DNA from: Candidatus Poribacteria bacterium | Lineage (GTDB): Bacteria > Poribacteria > WGA-4E > UBA9662 | Direction: 5' to 3' | DNA: 52,424 nucleotides | Assembly (NCBI GenBank): GCA_002709695.1 | Contig: PAQF01000022.1 | Coordinates: forward strand, 1 to 52,424 | Shown here: one piece after another, positions 1-8,502 of the stretch | How positions within the stretch are numbered: the stretch's first letter is position 1 | Layout of the letters: each line of letters starts with the position of its first letter | Position numbers and translations under genes: made by a program | The notes under the pieces: generated by a model | Told to the model about the DNA's origin: nothing | Databases searched by the model: none | What the model saw: only the letters and a program-made list of their open reading frames with translations

Positions 1-816
1 TGTTTTATCACCACCCACTCGGGTAAATTCACCCTGCTCTAGAACACGAAGGAACCGAACTTGAGCTTCAAGTCCCATTTCACCAATTTCATCAAGTACA
101 AGTGTACCTCCATGAGTTTGTTCAAAGATACCCAATTTTCTGCTTGTGGCGCCGGTGAATGCGCCCCGTTCGTGCCCAAAAAGCTCACTTTCAAGCAAAG
201 TTGGCGTCAGTGCAGCACAATTAATCGCCTTATACGGCTTATCTGCTCGACGACTATGATTATGTATAGCTTTCGCAATAAGCTCTTTACCAACACCATT
301 TTCACCTGTAACAAGCACCGTGGCATTTGTGGGGGCCACCTGTTGGGTCAGGCGAAAAAGCTCAATCATAGGCTTTGAATGTCCAATGATGTTATCAAAC
401 CCAAACTTGTCATCTAGCTGCTGACGCAAGTTCACATTTTGAATGAAGAGTGCCCACTTCTCTAACGCATTCCGAACAGTTTGACGAAGAATATCAATAT
501 TCACCGGTTTTTGCAGATACGATAATGCCCCAGCATGCATCGCTTCAACCGCACTATCAACTGTACCATAACCAGTTAAGATAATAACTTGTGTATCCGG
601 AGCTCTCTCACGAATATTCGTCAAAAGCTGAAGACCACTTAAATCTGGCATCTGCAGATCCGTAATAACGACATCAATTCTCTCTGATTCAAGCGTCTTC
701 AAGGCCTCTCGACCACCTGCTGCTGCATAGAGATCATACCCTTCACGCTCTAGGGCTTCCACCGTTGTTTCTACACTTGATTTGTCATCATCTACAACTA
801 AAATCTTTGCGCTCAT
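1..816 (-). CDS. NtrC-family sigma-54 response regulator (3' part cut by window edge)
   Basis: I translated this from the raw sequence; it has no stop inside the window, so 272 codons of the N-terminal part are visible. Residues 1-120 form a receiver domain: acidic cluster DDD at 9-11, phosphoacceptor D53 in [10 protein letters not shown], and the K of LQKPVN. It continues into an AAA+ sigma-54 activation domain with Walker A GENGVGKE, the GAFTGA loop that contacts sigma-54, and the Walker B stretch LVLDEIGE. It should activate sigma-54 promoters after phosphorylation by the kinase encoded just upstream. The start codon overlaps that gene's stop in an ATGA (813-816), so the two are translationally coupled. 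The C-terminal DNA-binding domain lies outside the window. Confidence 0.93.
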   Translation of the reverse strand, partial: MSAKILVVDDDKSSVETTVEALEREGYDLYAAAGGREALKTLESERIDVVITDLQMPDLSGLQLLTNIRERAPDTQVIILTGYGTVDSAVEAMHAGALSYLQKPVNIDILRQTVRNALEKWALFIQNVNLRQQLDDKFGFDNIIGHSKPMIELFRLTQQVAPTNATVLVTGENGVGKELIAKAIHNHSRRADKPYKAINCAALTPTLLESELFGHERGAFTGATSRKLGIFEQTHGGTLVLDEIGEMGLEAQVRFLRVLEQGEFTRVGGDKT

Positions 817-1601
817 GTACTCTGTACTGTAGGTATCCGAATTGAGAAATTTGCACCGTACCCAAGCCTACTCTCAACACCAAGGGTGCCACCATGTGAT
901 TCTACTATTTGTTTTACAATTGCAAGCCCCACCCCTGTTCCTTCTTTCCTTGTTGAAAAGAAAAGATCAAAGACCTTATCAATATACACCTCCTCAATAC
1001 CATCACCAGTGTCTTCAACTTCGATTTGCAATTCATTAGCTAAATTTTTAGCACGAATAGTCAATATACCTCCATTTTCCATCGATTGGCTAGCATTAAT
1101 AACCAAATTAAGAAACACCTGTTTAAATTGTGTCGGGTCAAGCTCAACAAGCGGCAAATCCTCAATCTCACGACGAACCTCAATCTTTTGACTTTGGATT
1201 TCCGGTTCGCTAAATGCAAGGACTTCCTCAATTAATTCTGTTGGTTTGGTTAGCTCAAATTTTGGTGGGGGCAATTTCGCGTATCGACGAAAGTTTGTCA
1301 ATATCGAATCAAGCCGATCAACTTCTTCACACACACGATGAATCCTATTGGCCAAATCCACTCCATCTTCATACTTTTGGGAAAGATCTTCATCCAAAAG
1401 CTGAAGATTCATACTAATACCATTCAGAGGATTCCGGATTTCGTGCACCAACTTTTGTGTCAAAACACCAAATTCTGCCTGCTCTTCCGGCGTTTGCCAA
1501 TGTTGTTTATGAATTCGAGTACTCAGCTTTGCAAACAGAACACCAACACCCACTCCAGCAAAAAGACATCCCAGCGCAACAAGCCATAAAATGTTTCCCA
1601 T
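813..1601 (-). CDS. Membrane-anchored NtrB-like sensor histidine kinase
   Basis: This is a short (262 aa) kinase. One hydrophobic segment at residues 4-24 anchors it; no periplasmic or PAS sensor domain is visible. The H-box [11 protein letters not shown] (about residues 51-61) carries the phosphorylated His. Then come the N-box [12 protein letters not shown]1 DTGDGI and G2 [10 protein letters not shown] of the HATPase domain. It should phosphorylate the NtrC-like regulator whose start overlaps its stop. The SPOR-like membrane protein gene ends 8 bases upstream, so three genes probably form one transcript, and that protein may supply or relay the signal (inference). The lack of a sensor domain is the main oddity. 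Confidence 0.92.
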   Translation of the reverse strand: MGNILWLVALGCLFAGVGVGVLFAKLSTRIHKQHWQTPEEQAEFGVLTQKLVHEIRNPLNGISMNLQLLDEDLSQKYEDGVDLANRIHRVCEEVDRLDSILTNFRRYAKLPPPKFELTKPTELIEEVLAFSEPEIQSQKIEVRREIEDLPLVELDPTQFKQVFLNLVINASQSMENGGILTIRAKNLANELQIEVEDTGDGIEEVYIDKVFDLFFSTRKEGTGVGLAIVKQIVESHGGTLGVESRLGYGANFSIRIPTVQST

Positions 1602-1609
1602 AGTACCAA

Positions 1610-2443
1610 TTAGAAGGAAATTCTAACGGCAGGGTTTTTGAACCTTGCAATGTAACAATCCTTAAATTCCTCTAAATGTTTCCCCTGTTCCAACTGAGCC
1701 TCAACTTTCGTATCGAATCCGGTAACAATAACCAGATATTTCTCACCAACTTCCTTAATCTCAGTGTTTGGATTTCCTGCGAGATCTCGCATTTGTCTGT
1801 CAGCTCTTTGCCTACTGTCAAACGTAGCAACCACTACGACAAAATCTGGTTTCTCCACCATCGTCTTGTCATCTGTACCAAACACATTCTCCTGGATTTC
1901 TGTCCTTGTGCTCACCTGAGTCAAATCTACATCTGAGGACGTTACCACCATATTGGCTTGTGGGTCATTTGAAACTGGATTCCCACGACCAGACTTAACC
2001 TTCTCACCTTCAAGTCCTTCTGAACTTTTAGGAAACGATTGTTCCTGCAAACGAACAGGAAAAGTTTGTGCTAACTGTTGACCTGATTGCGGGCTTAACG
2101 CAGTAAACAAAAAGGAGAGAAGAACTAAAATTTCCAGAAGAATACCAAAAATCAAAACAAGGCTAACAACTTGACTGTAAAGAAAAACAGTCTCGTCTTT
2201 CGTGACAATTGGAAAATTGTGTGTACTAATAGCATCAACAGCACTGTAGATCCACAATACAGGGTAGGCGATTAATCCAATAACACTTAACGTATCAACT
2301 TGATGGTATATAGGATAAATCAAAAAAGCTTGAATTAAGACAATGTCAGCAGCTTTAGGAAGACGACGATCAACAAGTTGTGTAAATCCCGGAATCAAAA
2401 GAGATATAATTCTGGCAAATGTCAGTTCGGGAGCCATGGACAC
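1610..2443 (-). CDS. Polytopic membrane protein with C-terminal SPOR-like domain
   Basis: I do not recognise the family of the 277 aa protein as a whole. The N-terminal half has three or four hydrophobic segments (about residues 32-48, 52-70 and 85-115). A polar linker (about 120-200) follows, and the last 75 residues look like a sporulation-related repeat (SPOR) fold: VVVVATFDSRQRADRQM, then VGEKYLVIVTGFDTKVEA. SPOR domains bind denuded peptidoglycan glycans, so a role at the wall or division site is possible, but this is inference from a weak match. The first codon is GTG (2443); an ATG two codons on (2437) is equally possible and no Shine-Dalgarno decides. It ends 8 bases before the kinase gene, suggesting co-transcription with the two-component pair. 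Confidence 0.7.
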   Translation of the reverse strand: MSMAPELTFARIISLLIPGFTQLVDRRLPKAADIVLIQAFLIYPIYHQVDTLSVIGLIAYPVLWIYSAVDAISTHNFPIVTKDETVFLYSQVVSLVLIFGILLEILVLLSFLFTALSPQSGQQLAQTFPVRLQEQSFPKSSEGLEGEKVKSGRGNPVSNDPQANMVVTSSDVDLTQVSTRTEIQENVFGTDDKTMVEKPDFVVVVATFDSRQRADRQMRDLAGNPNTEIKEVGEKYLVIVTGFDTKVEAQLEQGKHLEEFKDCYIARFKNPAVRISF

Positions 2444-2523
2444 TAAATTCTATTCGTTAAAGACCACACAGATGCTTTAGAAAGTCTGAGATGATTTACG
2501 TGAACTTCTGTTTCCAAATAGGA

Positions 2524-3441
2524 TTATTGGACTTGCAACTTCTGTCTCCAGATATGAACTATAGGGCTTGCAACGAAAATCGATGAATATGTACCCACCA
2601 AGACACCAATAATCAATGCTAGTGCAAAGGTATTTATTTCCTCACCAGCAGCAGAATAGAAATAAATCACCAATACAACAGATAATGTGGTTAATGATGT
2701 AATAATCGTGCGGCTGAGAGATTGATTGATACTCTTATTCAAAATATGCAAGTAGTCTGTCCCCCCTTTCATTGCATCTTGATTTTCACGTATCCGATCA
2801 AAAACAACAATCGTATCATTCAATGAATAACCAATTATAGTCAAAAAGGCAGCAACAGTTGGAAGATTGATCTCAATTGACAACATAGAAAAAATTCCAA
2901 GTGTAATCAACACATCATGAATGAGCGCAACAATTGCCCCAACACCAAACTGAAACTGAAATCGGAAAGAAATATAGGCAAGCAGAATCAAGATTGAAAC
3001 CAAAATTGACCACGATGCGGCCCATGTCAAATCTTTTCCAACACTTGGTCCAACCTCAGAAATATTCAACCCCCCAGGAACAATCTTCAAAGAACTTGAA
3101 TCAGCGGCAAGTAAACCGTTGGCCACAGCTTGACCAACACTCATATCGCCTCGATCAATATTTGTACCAGTGACAGAAATGGTAGCTTCTTTTTTCGTTT
3201 GATCTAGTTGAATAGACGCTAAGGGATAACCAAGTTCAGTCAATTTACTCTTCAATTGTTCATGAGTCACTTGATCAAATTGGGCACGAATTTTCACTCC
3301 TCCGATAAAGTCTATACCTAAATGAGGACCCTCCTTCAAAAACAAGGAGATAATCCCAGCAAAGATCAAAACCATAGATAACATGAAACCGACGTACCGC
3401 TTACCGAGAAAATCAATTTCCGTGTCCTTTAGTAATTCCAA
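2524..3441 (-). CDS. secF: Protein translocase subunit SecF
   Basis: SecF works with SecD in the inner membrane, using the proton motive force to pull exported proteins through SecYEG. The 305 aa protein has the family layout: TM1 near residues 17-34, the GIDFIGGVKI signature just after it, a periplasmic domain to about 135, then five TM segments carrying LNDTIVVFDRIREN. The start codon is TTG (3441), preceded by AAGGAG nine bases upstream; this keeps the IDFLGKR lead-in usual for SecF, while the next Met would cut into TM1. It lies 13 bases behind secD and is surely in one operon with it. Confidence 0.97.
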   Translation of the reverse strand: MELLKDTEIDFLGKRYVGFMLSMVLIFAGIISLFLKEGPHLGIDFIGGVKIRAQFDQVTHEQLKSKLTELGYPLASIQLDQTKKEATISVTGTNIDRGDMSVGQAVANGLLAADSSSLKIVPGGLNISEVGPSVGKDLTWAASWSILVSILILLAYISFRFQFQFGVGAIVALIHDVLITLGIFSMLSIEINLPTVAAFLTIIGYSLNDTIVVFDRIRENQDAMKGGTDYLHILNKSINQSLSRTIITSLTTLSVVLVIYFYSAAGEEINTFALALIIGVLVGTYSSIFVASPIVHIWRQKLQVQ

Positions 3442-3454
3442 CTATCGATTCTCC

Positions 3455-5659
3455 TTAAATACTTAGTTTTTCCAACCGCTTTTTCCCAATAACCCAACCA
3501 TACACTTCTCGTGTTACCACAATAGCAGTAAACATGCTCGCAAGAATTCCAATACCAAGTGTAACAGCAAATCCTTTAACTGGGCCAGTACCAAAATTAT
3601 ACAAAACCACAGCGACGGCGAGAGTTGTCAGATTGGCATCCAGAATCGTCCAAAATGCACGTTGATACCCACTCTCAATAGCTGACCATACAATTTTTCC
3701 CGTGCGCAATTCTTCACGAATTCGCTCAAAAATCAGCACATTAGCATCAACCGACATTCCAATAGTAAGCACCAAACCGGCAATACCTGGTAGAGTCAGA
3801 GCAGCACCAAACCCAGCAAGAGCAGCAAGAACAATCAGCATATTGAAAGACAAAGCAATTACAGCAACAAAACCAGACATTTTGTAGTAAATCAAGATAA
3901 ATATCACAACCACTGTCATTCCCACAGCACAAGCCAATTTACCATTATCAATTGACTGCTGTCCAAGCGTGGGCCCTACAGTTCGTTCCTCCGCAATCTT
4001 GACACCCACCGGAAATGCCCCTGATTTTAAAATATTAGCCAAATACTGCGATTCCTCGAAAGTGAAGTTGCCTGAGATCGATGCAGTTCCACCTATAATT
4101 GGTTCCTGAATTGTTGGAGCAGACTGAACTCTTCCATCAAGTAGGACAGCCAATGCTTCTCCAACATTATCCGTTGTAACTTCAGCAAATTTGCCTCTCC
4201 CATCTCGGTCGAACCGCAACGCTACGGTTCTCTCAAATCCAGTGACACCTGTATCTGAGTAAGCATCAGCAATTTGATCACCTGTCAACAAAACTTGATC
4301 TTTCAGAACATACCAACCGTCAGACTCCTCAGAACGCCCCACTTTTCCATAGTAGATTTTAGCCCCTTCAGGAATTTTTTCAGGAGGTGGAGTATTGGCT
4401 AATCCATACCAACTGCCTCCACCACTTGGATTTTTCTCGACCAGTTTAAATTCCAACAGTCCCATCGTCTTAACAATTCTGAGCGGCCCAGTAGAATCTT
4501 TAGCCCCCGGTAGTTCTACTACAATACGAGGCCTATTCGCTTCACGCCGAATAGATGGTGAAGCCACACCAAAGGCATCCACACGTTGATCTAAAACTGT
4601 CCGAACCTGATCTATTGATTCATTTTTGTACTCAGTTATCTGATCCGAATCTATACGAATTTGATAGACGACTTGTGCATCTGAAGATAAACTCTCTTCA
4701 ATTGGTTCATTAAAATACCGTAGATTATTAAGAATTTCTTTGGCTGTGGAGAGATACTCTTCTTTCTTAATAACATCTGCAATACGGTTCCTGGGAATAT
4801 TAACGGTTGCTTTCAGCCAATAATCGGTAACTTCAATACTATCCGGCAAAACTTTCCACAATATTTCTTCACCTCGCAAGCATCTACTGATCGCTTGACT
4901 AGTGCTGACCCCATCTTCAAAATCTACAACCTCTGCATATCGCACAGAGATAAGAGCTTTATTTGACTCCTGATTAAGTCGATACAACCCCAATCCAATA
5001 TCAGCAAACCGTTTTTCCAAATCATCTCGATTGACGGGCTTATCAAACGTTGCTTGAACACTAAACCCTCCATAAACATTGCCTTTCCGACAACGGATTT
5101 TTTCAGCACGCATTCTAGTTGGTATTACATCCACACGGTTTCTAATCATAGCCTCTATTGATTTTTCAACGTCGACGGCTAACACAAGATGAACACCTCC
5201 AGCCAAATCTAGCCCGTATTCAAGACGACTATCAGGGAGCATACGACGCAAAGCGACAGGCAAACTACCATAAAGGTTGAGATCGCCCACTGTAACCTTC
5301 TTCGTTTTTGCTCTTTCCGAGAGAAATTTTACGTGAAATTCCCTCTCGGCTGTAGTTTCAAAGGTGTAATCTCCCGTTACTTCCGATAAACCTATCTTAT
5401 TGAGTTGACTATCTAAGACATCAGAAAGTTCATTTACTACTTTCCTATAATTTTTACCTGAAGGATAGCTAAATTTATCAGTTTCTTTTAGACTAGTCTT
5501 TAGCGTATGATCATCGATAACATCAAATTTTAAGCCCTCTTGCATCCAGAGAGGAAGATAGCCATATAGATTGTCATAAGTAGTCGGAAGCAAATACAAA
5601 ATCGAAAATAAAAGTACAGCTAGAATTAAAGCGAGCTTCCAAGCGCTAAAAATATACAT
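3455..5659 (-). CDS. secD: Protein translocase subunit SecD
   Basis: SecD partners SecF in late steps of Sec export. TM1 is at about residues 6-25, followed by LDLAGGVHLV, a long periplasmic P1 region with GRVQSAPTI near its end, and five C-terminal TM segments with SVDANVLIFERIREE. At 734 aa it is longer than E. coli SecD (about 615 aa), mainly in the periplasmic part. I start it at ATG 5659: a TTG reading exists at 5671, but the Shine-Dalgarno GGAGA lies between the two and fits the ATG. tRNA-Arg ends 22 bases upstream, so tRNA, secD and secF may share a promoter at 5787-5815. Confidence 0.97.
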   Translation of the reverse strand: MYIFSAWKLALILAVLLFSILYLLPTTYDNLYGYLPLWMQEGLKFDVIDDHTLKTSLKETDKFSYPSGKNYRKVVNELSDVLDSQLNKIGLSEVTGDYTFETTAEREFHVKFLSERAKTKKVTVGDLNLYGSLPVALRRMLPDSRLEYGLDLAGGVHLVLAVDVEKSIEAMIRNRVDVIPTRMRAEKIRCRKGNVYGGFSVQATFDKPVNRDDLEKRFADIGLGLYRLNQESNKALISVRYAEVVDFEDGVSTSQAISRCLRGEEILWKVLPDSIEVTDYWLKATVNIPRNRIADVIKKEEYLSTAKEILNNLRYFNEPIEESLSSDAQVVYQIRIDSDQITEYKNESIDQVRTVLDQRVDAFGVASPSIRREANRPRIVVELPGAKDSTGPLRIVKTMGLLEFKLVEKNPSGGGSWYGLANTPPPEKIPEGAKIYYGKVGRSEESDGWYVLKDQVLLTGDQIADAYSDTGVTGFERTVALRFDRDGRGKFAEVTTDNVGEALAVLLDGRVQSAPTIQEPIIGGTASISGNFTFEESQYLANILKSGAFPVGVKIAEERTVGPTLGQQSIDNGKLACAVGMTVVVIFILIYYKMSGFVAVIALSFNMLIVLAALAGFGAALTLPGIAGLVLTIGMSVDANVLIFERIREELRTGKIVWSAIESGYQRAFWTILDANLTTLAVAVVLYNFGTGPVKGFAVTLGIGILASMFTAIVVTREVYGWVIGKKRLEKLSI

Positions 5660-5681
5660 TAATTTCTCCAATTAAAGATAA

Positions 5682-5754
5682 TACGCCTGGGAGGATTTGA
5701 ACCCCCGACACGAGGCTTAGGAAGCCTCTGCTCTATCCCCTGAGCTACAGGCGT
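5682..5754 (-). tRNA. tRNA-Arg (anticodon CCU)
   Basis: The complementary strand folds into a full cloverleaf. The acceptor arm is ACGCCTG/CAGGCGT, the D-arm GCTC/GAGC, and the anticodon stem GAGGC/GCCTC holds loop TTCCTAA, giving anticodon CCT (reads AGG, Arg). The T-arm is GGGGG/CCTCC with loop TTCAAAT and one G-T pair. The discriminator base is A (5682) and CCA is not encoded. It lies between apt and secD. Confidence 0.96.
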
Positions 5755-5786
5755 GCAAAACTTTCCCCCAAAATCTCAAGACGGCA

Positions 5787-5815
5787 ATTATATCATACTA
5801 CCCTCTAAAATTCAA
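5787..5815 (-). promoter_or_regulatory. Sigma-70 type promoter for tRNA-Arg (and secDF)
   Basis: On the minus strand, -35 TTGAAT (5815-5810) and -10 TATAAT (5792-5787) are 17 bases apart. The -35 box overlaps the last codons and stop of apt. Transcription would begin near 5780, about 25 bases before the mature tRNA. No terminator separates the tRNA from secD. Confidence 0.65.
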
Positions 5816-6323
5816 TCAGAGAAAAGATGTTCTCGTGAATAAATTTTTCACGACCGTTAAGAAAGGCCAACTCAATAAGAACAGCAATTCCGACCAAATC
5901 CGCCCCAAGCTTTTCAACCAAATTAATCGTTGCCGCAAGCGTCCCTCCAGTAGCAATCACATCGTCGCAGATAACAACTCGACTTCCTTCAGAAAAAGCA
6001 TCCTGATGAATTGCCAGTGTACTGCCACTACCATACTCAAGCTGATAACTAGCCTCGTAAGTTTTGTATGGTAATTTTCCACTCTTTCGAATTGGGACAA
6101 AACCAACCCCAAGCTGATAGGCCAAGGCACTACCCAAAATAAATCCACGGGCATCAATCCCAGCAATTATATCTATATTTCGGTCGCCATATTCCTCAAC
6201 GAAAACATCAATAACAGCTCGAAACACCTTAGCATCTCCAAGCAGTGGCGTAATATCTTTAAAAACCACACCTTCCTCTGGAAAATCCGGAATATCACGT
6301 ATATATTTTGTAAAATCAATCAT
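5805..6323 (-). CDS. apt: Adenine phosphoribosyltransferase
   Basis: Apt salvages adenine with PRPP to form AMP in the cytosol. The 172 aa length is normal. The PRPP-binding loop is VVICDDVIATGGTLAA (about residues 118-133), and the N-terminal DFTKYIRDIPDFPEEGVVFKD is typical of bacterial Apt. The ATG has a good Shine-Dalgarno (GAGGA, about 11 bases upstream). The gene is followed on the same strand by tRNA-Arg and secDF, but that tRNA appears to have its own promoter inside the apt tail. The 189 bases upstream hold no gene. Confidence 0.96.
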   Translation of the reverse strand: MIDFTKYIRDIPDFPEEGVVFKDITPLLGDAKVFRAVIDVFVEEYGDRNIDIIAGIDARGFILGSALAYQLGVGFVPIRKSGKLPYKTYEASYQLEYGSGSTLAIHQDAFSEGSRVVICDDVIATGGTLAATINLVEKLGADLVGIAVLIELAFLNGREKFIHENIFSLIEF

Positions 6324-6512
6324 ATAGCTTTATCCTCAAGCTTTCTATACCATCGGGTCGGATTCAATAATTTTCATGCCTTTCTTCCAATAGTTTCCAA
6401 GGGCAACTACACCGTAAAAACACAGCCTATCAGAACTTCTTCACCTGGAACAAGCAATAGAAGGTAGGGTTAATTTCTATATATGCAAACACAAACTACC
6501 ACGAACATTAGT

Positions 6513-6881
6513 TCATTCACCACTAGCAACAAGATACACACCGGCACAAATAATAATTGCACCAAGAATACGCGCTTTTGGCACAGATTCCTTAAACAAC
6601 AACCAAGCAAAGAACATGGAAAAGAGATAACCAAGGCTGAGCATCGGGTAGGCAATACTAAGCTTAACACGCGAGAGGATAATCAACCAAAGCATAGTGG
6701 TAAAACCATAAATGCTGATACCTCCAATGACAAATGGATTTGTAAAAGCTTGGATAAGCTTAGGTACAACATCTGCCAATGCCCCCTCTATCTTACCGAC
6801 TTTAATCATTCCTTGCTTCATAAGAATCTGTCCAATCACCGTCAAAAAAACGTTGATTATTAATAAAATATAATTTACCAT
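6513..6881 (-). CDS. Small four-TM membrane protein of the EamA/DMT (ArnE-like) group
   Basis: The 122 aa protein has four hydrophobic helices (about residues 3-22, 45-70, 75-94 and 98-118) and the pattern SIAYPMLSLGYLFSM, typical of half-size DMT transporters such as ArnE/ArnF. ArnE/F flip undecaprenyl-phosphate aminoarabinose across the inner membrane. Its start overlaps the end of the GT2 gene by 7 bases, and such glycosyltransferase/small-transporter pairs usually make and flip a polyprenyl-phosphate sugar. The sugar cannot be told from sequence. SD GAGGAAGG lies in the GT2 3' end. A generic small multidrug exporter is the alternative, less likely given the neighbour. Confidence 0.8.
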   Translation of the reverse strand: MVNYILLIINVFLTVIGQILMKQGMIKVGKIEGALADVVPKLIQAFTNPFVIGGISIYGFTTMLWLIILSRVKLSIAYPMLSLGYLFSMFFAWLLFKESVPKARILGAIIICAGVYLVASGE

Positions 6882-7897
6882 CCTTCCTCATTTTCACACT
6901 TGACAATTTCGCGAATCACATAAATCGGTTTGCTTTGAGATTCATGGTACGTACGAATAACAAGCTCCCCAATCAACCCCATTGAAATCAATTGCACACC
7001 TGTAAACAACAAAAGCACACTAAGGATCAACATCGGCATGCGCTCGTTTAAGCTTGTTTCGGAGTAGAAGTAAGAGAGCCATCCTTCTTTTTTTCCACCA
7101 GGAAAAAAGAGCTTGCCCACTGAAAGATAAGCGGATGTCACAAACCCAGCACAAAAGGAGAGGATTCCCATCAGGCCAAAAATTTGAATTGGCCTGGTCG
7201 AGTAGCTCATCAGAAACCGAATCATAACCAAATCCAGTATTACGCGTAGAGTACGAGATATTCCGTATTTCGACTGGCCACGTGTACGAGGATAATGATT
7301 GACCTTAATTTCCGTGATCTTTGCACCAATAAGATTACCAAGCACGGGAATGAAACGGTGTAGTTCCCCATAGAGACGGATATTTTCAATTACATCACGA
7401 CGGTATGCCTTGAGTGTACATCCAAAATCGTGGAGTTTCACACCTGTCAGACGGACGATCAAACGATTGGCAAGTATTGACGGTAATCGTCTAAGAACAA
7501 ACCCATCTTTTCGATCCGCACGCCAACCGCTAACAATATCATAACCCTCTTCAATCTTGTTGAGCAACGCCCCTATATCGTTAGGATCATTTTGTAAATC
7601 CGCATCTATTGGTATAATAATACTACCTTTTGAATGGTCAAAGCCTGCACTCATAGCCGCAGTCTGCCCAAAGTTACGTCTAAAACGAATAACCCTTACA
7701 TTCGGATCAGCAAAAGCAATCTCTTTCAAAACAGAGAAACTGTCATCAATGCTACCATCATCAATAAAAATAATTTCGTAAGTTCTCTTGAGTTCTGATA
7801 AAGCGTCACAGAGCCGATCATAGAGTTCGGGTAGATTCTCAACCTCATTCAGTAGAGGTACAACGACAGAAATCTCAACATTATCTTCTGGTGCCAT
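6875..7897 (-). CDS. GT2 glycosyltransferase, polyprenyl-phosphate sugar synthase type (DPM1/ArnC/GtrB-like)
   Basis: The N-terminal GT-A domain begins ISVVVPLLNEVENLPELY, with the nucleotide-binding IIFIDDGSIDD and the DxD-type DADLQNDPND. It ends in two TM helices (about residues 225-250 and 285-310), as in ArnC, GtrB and DPM1 relatives that move a sugar from NDP-sugar to undecaprenyl phosphate. A TTG-initiated reading extends to 7933, but a strong promoter (7939-7967) would start transcription within that extension, so I use ATG 7897 (340 aa). The downstream overlapping DMT protein is the likely flippase. A role in modifying lipid A, O-antigen or another surface glycan is inference. Confidence 0.92.
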   Translation of the reverse strand: MAPEDNVEISVVVPLLNEVENLPELYDRLCDALSELKRTYEIIFIDDGSIDDSFSVLKEIAFADPNVRVIRFRRNFGQTAAMSAGFDHSKGSIIIPIDADLQNDPNDIGALLNKIEEGYDIVSGWRADRKDGFVLRRLPSILANRLIVRLTGVKLHDFGCTLKAYRRDVIENIRLYGELHRFIPVLGNLIGAKITEIKVNHYPRTRGQSKYGISRTLRVILDLVMIRFLMSYSTRPIQIFGLMGILSFCAGFVTSAYLSVGKLFFPGGKKEGWLSYFYSETSLNERMPMLILSVLLLFTGVQLISMGLIGELVIRTYHESQSKPIYVIREIVKCENEEGW

Positions 7898-7938
7898 ACA
7901 CGTTTTTCGGATCTTTCCGGTTTTTAGGGCCAATCCAG

Positions 7939-7967
7939 ATTATACATCAGCCTGACAGCAATGTAAA
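7939..7967 (-). promoter_or_regulatory. Sigma-70 type promoter for the GT2-flippase operon
   Basis: Minus strand -35 TTTACA (7967-7962), 17-base spacer, -10 TATAAT (7944-7939). The predicted start near 7932 gives a leader of about 35 bases to ATG 7897. It stands back to back with the promoter at 7981-8009. Confidence 0.7.
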
Positions 7968-7980
7968 TCCTTTATTAAAT

Positions 7981-8009
7981 TTGACATTTGCCAATAATTT
8001 AACTATAAT
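7981..8009 (+). promoter_or_regulatory. Perfect-consensus sigma-70 promoter for the Fe-S carrier gene
   Basis: TTGACA (7981-7986), exactly 17 bases, TATAAT (8004-8009): a full consensus match. The predicted start near 8016 leaves a leader of about 40 bases before ATG 8056, which has its own Shine-Dalgarno (AGAGGG, 8043-8048). Confidence 0.8.
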
Positions 8010-8055
8010 TCATTATATATTTCCTTTAAGAAAAGAAACCCAAGAGGGACTACGT

Positions 8056-8388
8056 ATGGTTACAATAACGGACACTGCTGCGACAAAAGCGCTCTTACTA
8101 TTAGAGCAATCAGTAGAAGGCGATCTGGATAAAGAACATGGTTTACGCATGAAAGTTGTCGGTGGTGGGTGCTCTGGCTTTCAGTATGAACTCGGTTTCG
8201 ACGAGCAAAAGAGCAGCGACAAAATCGCCGAGCATAACGGATTGAAAGTTTTGATCGACCCGCGTAGCCTACTTTACCTTGCCGGATCGACTCTCGATTT
8301 CAATGATGGTTTGATGGAATCCGGGTTCAAGATCACAAACCCAAACGCAAACTCAACATGCGGCTGTGGGGAATCCTTTAGCGTGTAA
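8056..8388 (+). CDS. A-type iron-sulfur carrier protein (IscA/ErpA family)
   Basis: The protein is 110 aa, the normal length. It carries the three conserved cysteines: C39 in GGGCSGFQYEL and C102/C104 in the C-terminal TCGCGESFSV. A-type carriers pass assembled Fe-S clusters from the scaffold to client enzymes. An open frame continues upstream, but ATG 8056 has Shine-Dalgarno AGAGGG and lies correctly behind the consensus promoter. No isc or suf genes are adjacent, so it is a stand-alone carrier as ErpA often is; I cannot separate ErpA from IscA or SufA by sequence alone. Confidence 0.95.
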   Translation: MVTITDTAATKALLLLEQSVEGDLDKEHGLRMKVVGGGCSGFQYELGFDEQKSSDKIAEHNGLKVLIDPRSLLYLAGSTLDFNDGLMESGFKITNPNANSTCGCGESFSV

Positions 8389-8415
8389 ATAAGCGATTTC
8401 TTACTCTCTCCTTTT

Positions 8416-8445
8416 GATTCTCTTTTTGCCTTTCGAAGGAGAATC
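8416..8445. other. Inverted repeat after the Fe-S carrier gene
   Basis: GATTCTC (8416-8422) and GAGAATC (8439-8445) are perfect complements around a 16-base loop, 27 bases after the stop. There is no T-run behind it, so it may be an mRNA-end hairpin rather than a classical terminator. Confidence 0.4.
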
Positions 8446-8502
8446 CTTGTTGTATAGCAGTTCGCTAGCTATCCCACCTTAATGTTATGATAAGGGCCCC
8501 TT

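Noticed and set aside
5660-5671. TTG start for secD four codons upstream
   Set aside because: The Shine-Dalgarno GGAGA lies inside this extension and fits the ATG at 5659.
7898-7933. TTG start extending the GT2 glycosyltransferase by 12 residues
   Set aside because: The promoter at 7939-7967 would start transcription at about this codon, so ATG 7897 is the better start.
8416-8445. Rho-independent terminator after the Fe-S carrier gene
   Set aside because: A perfect inverted repeat exists but no T-run follows, so it is listed only as an inverted repeat.
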